Counted from the stretch's first letter, positions 17,431 through 26,876 are shown. The stretch: DNA of 64,000 nt from Palsa-506 sp963836355 (GCA_963836355.1 CAWIJO010000002.1:248001-312000); one strand, 5' to 3'. Numbers and translations are program-made. The notes: a model not told the origin generated them from the sequence alone.

Positions 17431-19413
17431 CCGAAGTTTCGTCACCTGGGGTAGGTCGCTATGGTCCTGGGCTGCGGTTTCGCGGCCGTGGGGGGGCGGG
17501 AGTTCTGTCTACTTCAGGCTGAGGGCCAGCGGGATCGGCGCGCCGATGAGGTCGAAGGCGCGGCGCTGGACGGGGGTGGGGTCACTGATCTTCTCGAAGC
17601 TGGCGGCGCCGATGGTGATGGTGGCCCGGGTCAGGGTGGCGAGGTGGTCGATGAGGCCGCGGAAGCTGTGCAGGATCTGCCCGTCTGCGGTTGAGTGCGC
17701 GGCGGCCTTGGCGTTGGCGTGAGCCGAGCGCCGGGCGGGTGCGACTGGGTTGCGTGGCTGCGGGGGCTGCTCGTCGGTGTAAGTGAGCGATGCCAGGGCC
17801 TTGCGCAGGTGCCAGGTGAGGTAGGCGGCGAGCGTGCAGATCAGCACATGGGCGCGGACCCGGTCTTCCAGCCAGTGATGGATCGGGCGCAGGTCCAGGT
17901 CGTCGGCCTTGATGAGCCGGAAGTCGCGTTCGACGCGGGAGAGGTTCTTGTAGGCGGTGACGGTGGCGGGCGCGCCGAGCTTGTCCGCCGGCAGCGGGGT
18001 GCGGATGACGTAGATGCCGTCCAGGGCGGCCTCGGCGCCGATGGCGGCCTGGTCCCGGCGCCAGGTGAGGCGGTCCTCGCCGATGTCGAGGATGAGGTGC
18101 TTGGCCATCTTGTGCCTGTTGATCACCCGGCCCGCGCGGAGCCCGATCTTGTCCCTGCCTTTGATGCGTCCGGCGGCGGCCTGGGCGGCGATCTTGGCCA
18201 GGTCTTCCTCGGTGGCGGCGAGCAGGTCCTCGCGCTTGCGGGCACGCTCGGCGGCCAGCAGCGGGTTGCGGCAGCAGATGAGCCGCTCGCCCGGGTAGTC
18301 CGGGTGGCTGATCTCGGCCAGGTCCTGCTGGTCGAACAGGCTCAGCTGCAGCGGCCCGTCACCGGCCATGAGCTTCTTGATAGCCGGGGCGCGCAGGCAG
18401 GTGATCCACGACAGCCCGCCGGCCTCTTTCAGGGCGCGGATCCGGGCGGAGGTGATCATGCCGCGGTCACCCACCATGACCAGGTCACTGATCCCGAACT
18501 TGCCGCGCACGGTCTCCACGGCCTCGGTGAAGGCCGTCGGGTCGGCGGTGTTGCCGGGGAAGACCCGGACCGCGACCGGGCGGCCCTCAGGGTCGGTGAG
18601 CAGCCCGTACTCGATCTGCTCCCGGCCCTTCTTGCCGTCCCGGGAATAGCCCCGCGCGGCCAGCTCGCAGCGCGTCCCCTCGACCCAGGAGCTAGACAGG
18701 TCGAACATGGCGATGCCGCCCTCGGACAGGTGGCGGCGGGCCAGTTCCGCCTCGATGTCATCCTGGCGGTCCAGCAGCCAGTCCATCGCCTCGTAGACCC
18801 GGTCGCGGGGCACATCGCTGATGCTCAGGTCCGGGCCGAGGGTCACGTCATCCCACCAGGCCAGCGTCGCCAGCTTCGGCCTGGGCGCTACCACCCGGGA
18901 GATGATCAGGGCGCAGGCAAGGTCCCGCTCCCGGCAGGCCGGGCCGAGCAGTCCCGGCAGCCCCAGCTGACTCGCGGCGGCGCAGGCCAGCGCGACGTGC
19001 CCGTGCCCGCGGGACCGGGAGATGCCCAGGCCCGCGCCGGCCTCGGTGAGGATCTTGCCTTTCAGGACCGCCTCGACGGCATCGACCGCGGCCGCGGGAA
19101 GCGCGGACAAGTTGGCGAGGGTCTCCTTGCCGACCCTGCCGTCGGGCTTGCGGAACGAGCGGCGCAACAGCCTCGACTCGTACTCGCGTACCTCCCCGGA
19201 TTTCGACACATGCCGGCTCCGTACCCTGTCTACGTGCATCGCGCCGGGCGCCTGCCGTCCCATAAGGCAATTATCTCGATCAGGCGGGCAGATTTCAGGC
19301 GAACACGAAAGAAATCCTGTCTACAATTCTGAGGCTGCCCGCATTATCAGCACAGGCCGGCGCCATGATCACCACGAAAGCCAGCGAAACTTCGGTAGCC
19401 AGCGAAACTTCGG
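17431..19413 (-). mobile_element. Complete IS1634-family insertion sequence, 1983 bp
   Basis: Terminal inverted repeats CCGAAGTTTCG at 17431-17441 and CGAAACTTCGG at 19403-19413 match perfectly. The 6-base sequence TTTAGC occurs directly outside both ends (17425-17430 and 19414-19419), a target-site duplication of a size usual for this family. A second copy of the right inverted repeat lies at 19385-19395 within an 18-base direct repeat starting AGCCAGCG. One full-length transposase gene is on the minus strand. Intact ends, duplication and gene point to recent insertion. Confidence 0.9.
17509..19239 (-). CDS. IS1634-family transposase
   Basis: DDE transposase of the IS1634 family. The N-terminal domain opens with HVDRVRSRHVSKSGEVREYESRLLRRSF; the catalytic core contains AMFDLSSSWVEG (first Asp), VMVGDRGMIT (second Asp) and, after a long insert, SRVERDFRLIKADDLDLRPIHHW with the catalytic Glu region. 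The ATG at 19239 gives 576 residues; the frame is open to 19263. The gene is uninterrupted, unlike many host genes in this window, and lies within inverted repeats with target-site duplication, so it may be active. Confidence 0.9.
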   Translation of the reverse strand: MHVDRVRSRHVSKSGEVREYESRLLRRSFRKPDGRVGKETLANLSALPAAAVDAVEAVLKGKILTEAGAGLGISRSRGHGHVALACAAASQLGLPGLLGPACRERDLACALIISRVVAPRPKLATLAWWDDVTLGPDLSISDVPRDRVYEAMDWLLDRQDDIEAELARRHLSEGGIAMFDLSSSWVEGTRCELAARGYSRDGKKGREQIEYGLLTDPEGRPVAVRVFPGNTADPTAFTEAVETVRGKFGISDLVMVGDRGMITSARIRALKEAGGLSWITCLRAPAIKKLMAGDGPLQLSLFDQQDLAEISHPDYPGERLICCRNPLLAAERARKREDLLAATEEDLAKIAAQAAAGRIKGRDKIGLRAGRVINRHKMAKHLILDIGEDRLTWRRDQAAIGAEAALDGIYVIRTPLPADKLGAPATVTAYKNLSRVERDFRLIKADDLDLRPIHHWLEDRVRAHVLICTLAAYLTWHLRKALASLTYTDEQPPQPRNPVAPARRSAHANAKAAAHSTADGQILHSFRGLIDHLATLTRATITIGAASFEKISDPTPVQRRAFDLIGAPIPLALSLK

Positions 19414-19420
19414 TTTAGCC

Positions 19421-19573
19421 CGGCTGCTGGCTGCTGGCTGTGGCGGGCTGCTGGCTGTGGCGGGCTGCTGGCTGTGGCGGCTGCTGGCTGTGGCGGCTGC
19501 TGGCTGTGGCGGGCTGCTGGCTGTGGCCGGCTGCTGGCTGTGGCGGGCTGCGGGCTGCTGGCTGTGGCCGGCC
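19421..19573. repeat. Minisatellite of GCTGCTGGCTGTGGCGG-type units
   Basis: About nine imperfect copies of a 14-17-base unit containing GGCTGCTGGCTGTGGC run from 19421 to 19573, immediately after the IS1634 target-site duplication. Frames through it are low-complexity and I see no gene in it. Confidence 0.85.
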
Positions 19574-19595
19574 TGCGCTCGCCGCGGGCCAGCCA

Positions 19596-19805
19596 TCAGG
19601 GCTTTGTTGCGATGGCGTGACGCAGTGACCAGCCCAGCGCAGCAAGCACGCCGACGGGCATCAGCCACCAGGCGTTGACTCCCGCGACGTGTATCAGGGC
19701 CACCGTCAGCAATAGCGCCGCCACCACGGACAGGGCGCCGCGCCAGTCATCGCCGACCACGAAGTCGTACCAGAACGCGCCGATCGAGCGGAGCCGGCTT
19801 CTCAC
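19596..19805 (-). CDS. Small two-helix membrane protein
   Basis: A 69-residue protein with a charged N-terminus (RSRLRSIGAFWYDFVVGDDWRG) followed by two hydrophobic helices (ALSVVAALLLTVALIHVAG and AWWLMPVGVLAALGWSL). Its GTG overlaps the TGA of the upstream COG4280-like gene (GTGA at 19802-19805), so translation is coupled and the pair probably forms one membrane system. The YDFVVGDDWR motif suggests a conserved soluble hairpin before the membrane. No function is known. It is too small to be recognised by domain alone; evidence is GC3 bias, coupling and hydrophobicity. Confidence 0.65.
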   Translation of the reverse strand: MRSRLRSIGAFWYDFVVGDDWRGALSVVAALLLTVALIHVAGVNAWWLMPVGVLAALGWSLRHAIATKP

Positions 19806-20632
19806 CGGATCACCTCCCCCGTCGGCACGGCAGCCCTCGCGTCCGCCGATGGCGGGGCCGCGGATGCCGCGGATGCCGCGGATGCCGCGGATGCCGGGGC
19901 CGCGGCGGTCCTGCGCTGCCGCAAAGCCAGCGCATAGCACAGTGCCACCAGCCCGATCACCGGCACGAGCACCAGCAGCGCCGCATCGCCGCCGGGCCAC
20001 CGCGCACCTGCCCCCTCGGCCGCCCAGAACGTGCCGAACGCCGTCAGCATGATGCCGACGGCGAACTTCATCGCGTTCTCCGGCACCCGGGCCAGTGGCG
20101 CGCGCACTGCCACGCCGACCGCGGCGATCACGACGACCGCGGCCACGGCGGCCAGCGCGGCCGCGCCGAGGTCGTGCTGGCTGTCACCGAAGGTGATCGC
20201 TATGAAGACCACCTCCAGGCCTTCAAGCAGCACGCCCTTGAAGGAGAGCGTGAACGCATACCAGTCGTGCACGACGCCCCGGCGGCCGGTGGCGGCTGCC
20301 CGGGCGGCCGCCACCTCGCGGGCGTAAGCGCTCGCCTCGTCATGCAGATCCCTATATCCGGCGAAGCGCAGAATGGCCTTTCGCAGCCACTGCAGCCCGA
20401 ACGCCGCCAGCAGCGCGCCGACCGCCAGGCGCAGCGCGCCGAGCGGGATCAGCGTAAGCGCCGGCCCGATCCCGGCCGTCACCAGAGCAAGCACCAACAG
20501 CGCTGCCGTCATGCCCTGGAAGGTCGACCGCCATTCCCTGGTCAGGCCTGCGGCAAGCACGATGGTCAGGGCCTCGACCGCCTCGACCAGGCAGGCCACG
20601 AAGACCGTAAGGAACAGCGGGAGCGCGTTCAG
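19802..20632 (-). CDS. COG4280-like integral membrane protein
   Basis: Polytopic membrane protein of about 276 residues with roughly seven hydrophobic helices and two related halves: FVACLVEAVEALTIVLAAG near the N-terminus and SFKGVLLEGLEVVFIAITFG in the middle, each with Glu residues inside a helix, as in cation/H+ exchanger-like families (UPF0016, LysE superfamily). Cation transport is inference. The frame is open to 20740, but AGGAGG at 20640-20645 lies 7 bases before a CTG at 20632, giving a normal membrane start; this suggests a rare CTG initiation. The C-terminus has an Ala/Ser repeat encoded by a 9-base tandem repeat near 19857-19895. Confidence 0.7.
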   Translation of the reverse strand: MNALPLFLTVFVACLVEAVEALTIVLAAGLTREWRSTFQGMTAALLVLALVTAGIGPALTLIPLGALRLAVGALLAAFGLQWLRKAILRFAGYRDLHDEASAYAREVAAARAAATGRRGVVHDWYAFTLSFKGVLLEGLEVVFIAITFGDSQHDLGAAALAAVAAVVVIAAVGVAVRAPLARVPENAMKFAVGIMLTAFGTFWAAEGAGARWPGGDAALLVLVPVIGLVALCYALALRQRRTAAAPASAASAASAASAAPPSADARAAVPTGEVIR

Positions 20633-20824
20633 TTGGGAGCCTCCTGGGATCCGCGTGGCGCGAAGAGGGCGAAGAGCGCTGCGCATCTCACGATACGCGG
20701 GCGCACCGGGCGGCGACGTCCGCGCCAGCCGCGCCACCACGGCAGCCCGGCACGCGGTAATCCGCGGCCCGCAACCGCGAGCACCGGTGATCGGCGCGGC
20801 CGGTCAGGCATTAGCATCGGACGC

Positions 20825-22315
20825 GTGACGCTGACCTTGCTGACCAGCCAGACATCCGCCCGTGCAGCCGATGCCGACGCCATCATCATCGGAGTGGTCC
20901 AGGGTCCCGGCGGACCGCTGCCCGCACCGGGGGCGGAAGATGTCGATGCGGCTTTCGATGGCGCGCTGGCGGCAACGCTCTTGGTCCTCGGCGCGACCGG
21001 CAAGGCCGAGGAAGTGACCAAAATCGCTGGTGCCGGACGGCTGGCCGCCCCGCTGATCGTGGCGGTCGGCCTTGGCACCGCGGACGGCAAGCAGCCGCAG
21101 GCCGGGGAGACACTGCGCCGCACGGCAGGCGCCGGGGTGCGTGCGCTGGCGGCCGCCAATCCCCGGCGGGTCGCGCTCGCCCTGCCCGCCCGGGACGACG
21201 CCGAGGCTGAGGCGGCGGCGCTGGGTGCCCTGCTCGGCGGTTACGCATTCAGCCGCTACCGCCGCAACGGCCAGCAGGCAACGGAGATCGTGCTGCTCGG
21301 CCGCGACCGGGCCGACGCCGTTAACCGTGCCCGGATCCTCGCCGACGCCGTCTCGCTGGCACGGGACCTGGTGAATACCGGTCCCTCGCACCTGATTCCG
21401 GCGATGTTGGCCGCCGAGGCGGAGCGAGTGGCGGCGGCCAGCGGGCTGCAAGTGACGGTGCTGGACGAGAAGGCGCTGGCGGACGGCGGCTACGGCGGGA
21501 TCCTGGGCGTCGGCCAGGGCTCGGTCCACCCACCCCGGCTGGTCCGGCTCGGGTACGCGCATCCCGACGCCGTCAAGACCCTGGTACTCGCGGGCAAGGG
21601 CATCACCTTCGACTCCGGCGGCCTCTCGCTTAAGCCGCCGAAGGCCATGGAGGCGATGAAGTCCGACATGGGCGGCGCGGCAGCCGTCCTCGCGGCGATG
21701 CAGGCCGTCGCGGCGCTTCGCCCGGTACTGAACGTGGTCGGGTACCTGCCGCTCGCCGAGAACATGCCGAGCGGCACCGCGCAGCGCCCCTCGGATGTGA
21801 TCACCATCTTCGGCGGCACCACGGTGGAGGTCTTGAACACCGACGCCGAAGGGCGCCTCGTGCTGGCAGATGCCCTCGCCAGGTCGGCCGCCGACTCGCC
21901 GGACCTGCTGGTCGACGTCGCCACGCTGACTGGCGCCCAGCTGGTGGCGCTCGGCCCGCGGATCAGTGGCGTGATGGCCAACGACGATGATGTGCGCGAC
22001 GGCGTGGTCGATGCATTCCAGCGGGCTGGCGAGGCGGCCTGGCCGATGCCGCTGCCCGAGGAGCTGCGCAAGGGGCTGGACTCCGCCGTGGCGGACCTGG
22101 CGAACGTAGCCGCCGAGCGGCACGGCGGGATGCTGGTGGCGGGCCTGTTCCTGCAGGAATTCGTGCCCCCCGGAGTTCGTTGGGCACATCTGGACATAGC
22201 GGGGCCATCGTTTCATGAAGGCGAGCCGTACGGGTATACGCCGAAGGGCGGCACCGGGGCGGCGGCGCGGGCGCTGGTCCAGATCGCGCTGGACGTGGCG
22301 GACGGACGGCTTTAG
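20825..22315 (+). CDS. pepA: Leucyl aminopeptidase (M17)
   Basis: Cytoplasmic zinc/manganese aminopeptidase that removes N-terminal residues from peptides and, with glutathione or mycothiol conjugates, takes part in turnover. The 496-residue protein has the metal-binding core GKGITFDSGGLSLKP near residue 258 and the M17 signature NTDAEGRLVLADAL near residue 338. The GTG at 20825 is chosen; the open frame extends far upstream but that stretch is antisense to the membrane protein gene. It lies 81 bases before lpd, matching pepA-lpd-sucB order in streptomycetes. Confidence 0.95.
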   Translation: MTLTLLTSQTSARAADADAIIIGVVQGPGGPLPAPGAEDVDAAFDGALAATLLVLGATGKAEEVTKIAGAGRLAAPLIVAVGLGTADGKQPQAGETLRRTAGAGVRALAAANPRRVALALPARDDAEAEAAALGALLGGYAFSRYRRNGQQATEIVLLGRDRADAVNRARILADAVSLARDLVNTGPSHLIPAMLAAEAERVAAASGLQVTVLDEKALADGGYGGILGVGQGSVHPPRLVRLGYAHPDAVKTLVLAGKGITFDSGGLSLKPPKAMEAMKSDMGGAAAVLAAMQAVAALRPVLNVVGYLPLAENMPSGTAQRPSDVITIFGGTTVEVLNTDAEGRLVLADALARSAADSPDLLVDVATLTGAQLVALGPRISGVMANDDDVRDGVVDAFQRAGEAAWPMPLPEELRKGLDSAVADLANVAAERHGGMLVAGLFLQEFVPPGVRWAHLDIAGPSFHEGEPYGYTPKGGTGAAARALVQIALDVADGRL

Positions 22316-22396
22316 GCACGGTTACCCGGCAGGCAATGGCCGGCCCGTGGGAGCCTGCCGGGGCAGGCCCGGGCTGACCAATCGGACAAGGAGCAC

Positions 22397-23779
22397 ATGG
22401 TGGCGGACGGCAGCGGCTACGACATCGTCATCCTCGGCGGCGGCAGCGGCGGCTACGCCTGCGCATTGCGGGCGGCCGAGCTCGGCAAGCGCGTCGCACT
22501 GATCGAGAAAGGCAAGGTGGGCGGCACCTGCCTGCACCGGGGATGCATCCCGACCAAGGCCCTGCTGCACGCCGCGGAGATCGCCGACCTGGCCAGGGAG
22601 AGCGGATCGTTCGGCGTGCGGGCAACGCTTGACGGGATCGATATGCCCGGGGTCAACGCCTACAAGGACAAGGTGGTGACCCGGCTCTGGAAAGGCCTGC
22701 AGGGGCTGATCTCATCCCGGCATATCGACGTGATCGAAGGCGAGGGCCGGCTGGTGTCGCCTACCCAGGTGCAGGCCGGCGAGACCGTCTACGATGGCGC
22801 GCACATCGTCCTTGCCAGCGGGTCGGAATCCCGCAGCCTGCCTGGCCTGGTCATCGACGGGCAGCGCGTGATCGCCAGCGACCGGGCGCTCGAGCTGGAC
22901 CGGGCGCCGTCCTCGGTGGTGATCCTCGGCGGCGGCGTGATCGGCGTGGAGTTCGCCAGCGTGTGGCGCTCGTTCGGCGCTGAGGTCACAATCGTGGAGA
23001 TGCTCCCGCACTTGCTGCCGCCCGAGGAGGAGTCGAGTTCCAAGCTGCTTGAGCGCGCCTTCCGGCGGCGCGGCATTACCCAGAAGCTCGGTGCCAGGTT
23101 CGAGAGCGTGAAGGACACCGGGTCCGGGGTGACGGTCACGCTGGCGGGCGGCGCGACCATTGACGCCGAGTTGCTGCTCGTCGCGGTCGGCCGCGGCCCG
23201 GTCTCGGCGGGACTCGGCTATGCGGAGGCGGGCGTCAAGATGGAGCGCGGCTTCGTCCTCGTCGACGGCTACTGCCAGACGAACGTGCCGACGATCTCCG
23301 CGGTCGGCGACCTCACCCCGGGACTGCAGCTGGCCCACGTGGGATTCGCCGAGGGCATTCTGGTGGCCGAACGGCTCGCCGGGCTGCATGTCACCCCCAT
23401 CGACTACGACGGCGTGCCGCGGGTCACCTACAGCGACCCTGAGGTGGCATCGGTCGGCATCACCTCCGCCATCGCAGCGGAGCGGGGAATCGAAACCACC
23501 GAGTTCACTTACGACCTCGCTGGCAACGGCAGGAGCCAGATCCTGCAGACCCAGGGCGCGGCGAAGATCATCACGATGGTCGGCGGCGGCCCGGTGCTCG
23601 GCGTGCACCTGGTTGGCGCGCGGGTCAGCGAGCTGATCGCCGAGGGCCAGCTGATCTACAACTGGGAGGCGACGCCGTCAGACGTCGCCCAGCTCATCCA
23701 CCCCCATCCAACCCAGTCGGAGGCGCTCGGCGAGGCGCACCTCGCGCTGGCCGGCAAGCCCCTGCACGTGCACGCATAA
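22397..23779 (+). CDS. lpdA: Dihydrolipoyl dehydrogenase (E3)
   Basis: Flavoprotein that reoxidises dihydrolipoyl groups on E2 subunits with NAD+, serving 2-oxoacid dehydrogenase complexes and possibly glycine cleavage. FAD-binding GGGSGGYACALRA is at residues 14-26, the redox disulfide CLHRGC uses Cys45 and Cys50, the NAD-binding GGGVIGVEFA is near residue 178, and the active-site base lies in HPHPTQSEAL near the C-terminus. Length 460 is typical. It starts with ATG after AAGGAG and is followed after 85 bases by the E2 gene sucB, its direct partner. Confidence 0.97.
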   Translation: MVADGSGYDIVILGGGSGGYACALRAAELGKRVALIEKGKVGGTCLHRGCIPTKALLHAAEIADLARESGSFGVRATLDGIDMPGVNAYKDKVVTRLWKGLQGLISSRHIDVIEGEGRLVSPTQVQAGETVYDGAHIVLASGSESRSLPGLVIDGQRVIASDRALELDRAPSSVVILGGGVIGVEFASVWRSFGAEVTIVEMLPHLLPPEEESSSKLLERAFRRRGITQKLGARFESVKDTGSGVTVTLAGGATIDAELLLVAVGRGPVSAGLGYAEAGVKMERGFVLVDGYCQTNVPTISAVGDLTPGLQLAHVGFAEGILVAERLAGLHVTPIDYDGVPRVTYSDPEVASVGITSAIAAERGIETTEFTYDLAGNGRSQILQTQGAAKIITMVGGGPVLGVHLVGARVSELIAEGQLIYNWEATPSDVAQLIHPHPTQSEALGEAHLALAGKPLHVHA

Positions 23780-23864
23780 CCGAGTGCCCGCCCGGCCGGG
23801 CGGGCAGCGGCCGATCGCCACGCAGAGCCGTGAGCGTTGAACAGCGAAGGAGTCGCGGAACGCC

Positions 23865-25782
23865 ATGTCGGTCTCCGTATCCATGCCACAGCTCGGCGAG
23901 AGCGTCACCGAGGGCACCGTCACGCGCTGGCTGAAGAAGGAAGGCGAGCGCGTCGAGGCCGACGAGCCGCTACTTGAAGTCTCCACCGACAAGGTCGACA
24001 CCGAGATCCCGTCTCCGGTGTCCGGCATCCTGCGCGGGATCACGGTCGCGGAGGACGAGACCGTCGCGGTCGGCGCTGAGCTCGCCCTGATCGACGACGA
24101 AGCCCCGGCCGGCGGCGACGGAGCAGCGGGCAGCGATGCGGCTGCCGCCGGTCCAGGCGCTGACTCAGCGACTGTCAGCATGGCCGCCGCCGAGCCGGCC
24201 GCCCAGGACGGCCAGGACAGCCCGGCGGCGGCCGAAGCCGGCCTTCCCGGCGGGCGCCGCCGCACCGGCGAACGGCGCCCAGTCAGGCGCCCCGCAGGCT
24301 GCCGAGCCGCAGGCGCAGGCACAGGATGCTCCGGGCGGCTATCAGCAGCCGTATACGACCGCCCAGCAGCCATACTCCTCAGCCCAGCAGCCATACTCGT
24401 CCGCCCCGCCGTACCAGCAGCAGGCCTACCAGCAGCCAGGCGTCCCGGCTGGCGGGTTCCAGGAGCCCGCACCGCAGGCACCGGCTCCCGCGCCACCACC
24501 GGCCCCCGCGCCACCGGCTGCAGCCCAGCTGGCAGCGCCACCACCGGTTCCCGCGCCACCACCGGCTGCGGCGCAGCAGGCAGCCGCAGGGCAAGAGCCT
24601 GCCGCGGCCGAAGCCGGCGAGCCGGCCGGCCAGTCCGTCGGCTCACCGCTGATCTCCGGCAACGACGGCCCTTACGTGACGCCGCTGGTGCGCAAGCTGG
24701 CCGCCGAGCACGGGATCGAGCTCGGGTCAGTCGCGGGCACCGGCGTCGGCGGGCGCATTCGCAAGCAAGACGTCATCGATGCCGCCCGCGCGCTTCGTGG
24801 GCCAGGCGCACCCGCTGCGCCCGGCCAGGCATCGGACGCCGCCGCGCCGGCTGCCGCCGCGGCAGCCGCGCCGGCGGCGGCCGTGCCGCGGCCGGCCGCA
24901 CCGGCCGCAATCCCGCCACTGGCTGCGCCGCCGCAGGCGGCTCCGCAAGCCGCCGCACCGCAGGCCGCGTCGGCGGCGCCCCGGGCGGCACCGGGCCAGG
25001 CCGCTGGCCGGCCAGCGGATCAGGCGGCGGCCAGCCGGACCGCCATCGTGCCGTCCAGCCTGCGCGGAACGACCGAGCAGATGTCGCGGGCCCGGCAGCT
25101 GATCGCCGCCCGCATGGTCGAGTCACAGCAGACCTCCGCCCAGCTGACCACGGTCGTCGAGGCCGACGTCACGGCGATCGCCCGGCTCAGGAACCGTGCC
25201 AAGGCGGACTTCGAGGCCAGGGAAGGCGTCAAGCTCTCCTTCCTGCCGTTCTTCGCGCTCGCTGCGGTCGAGGCACTCAAGGTGCACCCGAGGCTCAACG
25301 CGGTGATCGACACCGCCAGCGCCCAGGTCACCTATCACGACGCCGAGCATCTCGGCATCGCGGTGGACACCGACCGGGGGCTGATGGTGCCAGTGATCAG
25401 AAAGGCTGGCGATCTTAACATCGGCGGGCTGGCCCGTAAGATTGCCGACCTGGCGGAGCGGACCCGCGCCGGACGGGTAAGTCCGGACGATCTGTCCGGC
25501 GGGACGTTCACGCTGACCAATACCGGCAGCCGGGGGGCACTGTTCGACACGCCGATCATCAACCAGCCGCAGGTCGCGATCCTCGGGACGGGCACCGTCG
25601 TGAAGCGCCCAGTGGTGGTAGAGGATGCCGCGCTCGGCGAGGTGATCACCGTGCGCTCGATGGTCTACCTGGCCCTTACCTACGATCACCGGCTCGTCGA
25701 TGGCGCGGATGCCGCGAGGTTCCTGATCACGATGAAGTCCAGGCTCGAGGAGGGGGCATTCGAGACAGAGCTCGGGCTCTGA
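23865..25782 (+). pseudogene. sucB: 2-oxoglutarate dehydrogenase E2 (dihydrolipoyl succinyltransferase), one frame change in the linker
   Basis: Core subunit that transfers the succinyl group from lipoate to CoA. Part one (23865 to about 24240) is a lipoyl domain: SVSVSMPQLGESVTEG and EVSTDKVDTEIPSP with the lipoylated Lys. Part two (frame to 25782) holds the linker, the peripheral-subunit-binding domain YVTPLVRKLAAEHGIEL...GTGVGGRIRKQDV, a second Ala/Pro linker and the catalytic domain ending in LTYDHRLVDGADAARFL with the active His and Asp. The frame changes near 24240 in low-complexity Ala/Pro DNA. Only one lipoyl domain is present. Part of the linker is Gln/Tyr/Ser-rich. Lipoylation would need lipB and lipA encoded just downstream. 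Confidence 0.85.
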
Positions 25783-25898
25783 CGACTGGCCGACCCGGTC
25801 CGAGCCCGGGACGCGGCCCCGCGATCCGGAATCGGCCGACGGGATTACCGGCCGGCCGATCTGGTCTGCGGGGGCGCGCTACGGGGAGGTAATACATC

Positions 25899-26804
25899 AT
25901 GAGAGTCATTGTCAGCGGATCATCGGGCTTGATTGGCAGGGCGCTCTGCGTCCGGCTGGCCGGCGCTGGGGACGAGGTGATCCGGCTGGTCCGCCGGCCA
26001 GCCAAGGCAGCCGGCGAGATGCAGTGGAATCCGCAGGCCGGCGGCGGCGGGATCGATCCCGCCGCGCTCGACGGCGCCGACGCGGTGGTGCACCTGGCGG
26101 GCGCGCCGATCGCAGCTGGCCGCTGGACCGCGGCCCGTAAGCAGGAGATAAGGGACAGCAGGATCGCCGGCACATCGGCCCTAGCCTCGGCCCTGGCAGC
26201 GCTGGGCCGCCCGCCGTCAGTCCTGTTGTCCGGGTCAGCGATCGGGTACTACGGGGACACTGGCGGGCGCCTGGTTGACGAGTCCTCGCCGGCCGGCTCC
26301 GGCTTCCTGGCCGACCTGGTCCGGGACTGGGAGGCGGCCGCGGGGCCGGCCGAGAAAGCCGGCGTCCGGGTCGTCAGCCTTCGTACCGGCATTGTGCTCT
26401 CCCGGCACGGCGGAGTCGTCGGCCGGCTGCTGCCGGTATTCCGGCTCGGGCTCGGCGCCCGGATCGGGCCGGGCACCCAGGTGATGAGCTGGATCACGCT
26501 GACCGACCTGGTGCGCATCCTGTGCTTCCTGCTCGAGCAGGGCGATATCAGCGGCCCGGTCAACTTGACCGCGCCGCATCCGGCCACCAACGCCGAGTTC
26601 ACCTCGGCGCTCGCCGCGGCAGTTGGCCGCAAGGCATTGCTGGGCATCCCGGCGGTCGCGCTGCAGTTCGGCCTCGGTGAGGTGGCCGGTGAATTGCTGT
26701 CCAGCGCGCGGGTCATGCCGCAGCGCCTGCTTGAGGCCGGCGGCGGGGCGCTGTGGCGCAGCGGCGACTCGATCAGCACCGCGCTGGCCGCCGAACTGAG
26801 CTAG
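25899..26804 (+). CDS. TIGR01777 family NAD-dependent epimerase-like protein
   Basis: Extended short-chain dehydrogenase-fold protein of 301 residues related to E. coli YfcH and chloroplast division factor GC1/SulA. Nucleotide-binding SGSSGLIGRALC is at residues 6-17; family blocks VVHLAGAPIAAGRW, SGSAIGYYGD, RTGIVLSRHGG and NLTAPHPATNAEF follow, and the C-terminal DUF1731-type tail has GEVAGELLSSARVMPQRLLEAG. The catalytic activity of the family is not established. Its position between sucB and lipB is common in actinomycetes. ATG start after GGGGAGG at about 25883-25889. Confidence 0.9.
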   Translation: MRVIVSGSSGLIGRALCVRLAGAGDEVIRLVRRPAKAAGEMQWNPQAGGGGIDPAALDGADAVVHLAGAPIAAGRWTAARKQEIRDSRIAGTSALASALAALGRPPSVLLSGSAIGYYGDTGGRLVDESSPAGSGFLADLVRDWEAAAGPAEKAGVRVVSLRTGIVLSRHGGVVGRLLPVFRLGLGARIGPGTQVMSWITLTDLVRILCFLLEQGDISGPVNLTAPHPATNAEFTSALAAAVGRKALLGIPAVALQFGLGEVAGELLSSARVMPQRLLEAGGGALWRSGDSISTALAAELS

Positions 26805-26817
26805 CCGCCCCGGGTGG

Positions 26818-26876
26818 TGGTCCGCCCCGGTCCCGCCCCGGTCCCGCCCCGGTCCCGCCCCGGTCCGCGCCGGGCC
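26818..26876. repeat. Tandem repeat of CCCGCCCCGGT units
   Basis: Four direct copies of the 11-base unit CCCGCCCCGGT lie in the gap between the convergent epimerase and membrane-protein genes, followed by a GC-rich dyad. It may act as a terminator region. Confidence 0.75.

Noticed and set aside
17695..19332. Long plus-strand open frame of 545 codons
   Set aside because: It is the antisense of the IS1634 transposase; the composition is Gly/Val/Asp/Gln repeats without any family motif, while the minus strand has a complete transposase.
19421..19573. Repeat array considered as a CRISPR
   Set aside because: Units are contiguous and imperfect, 14-17 bases, without spacers, and no cas gene is present.
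20804..22216. Minus-strand frame of 470 codons
   Set aside because: Antisense shadow of pepA; the plus strand has the M17 signature.
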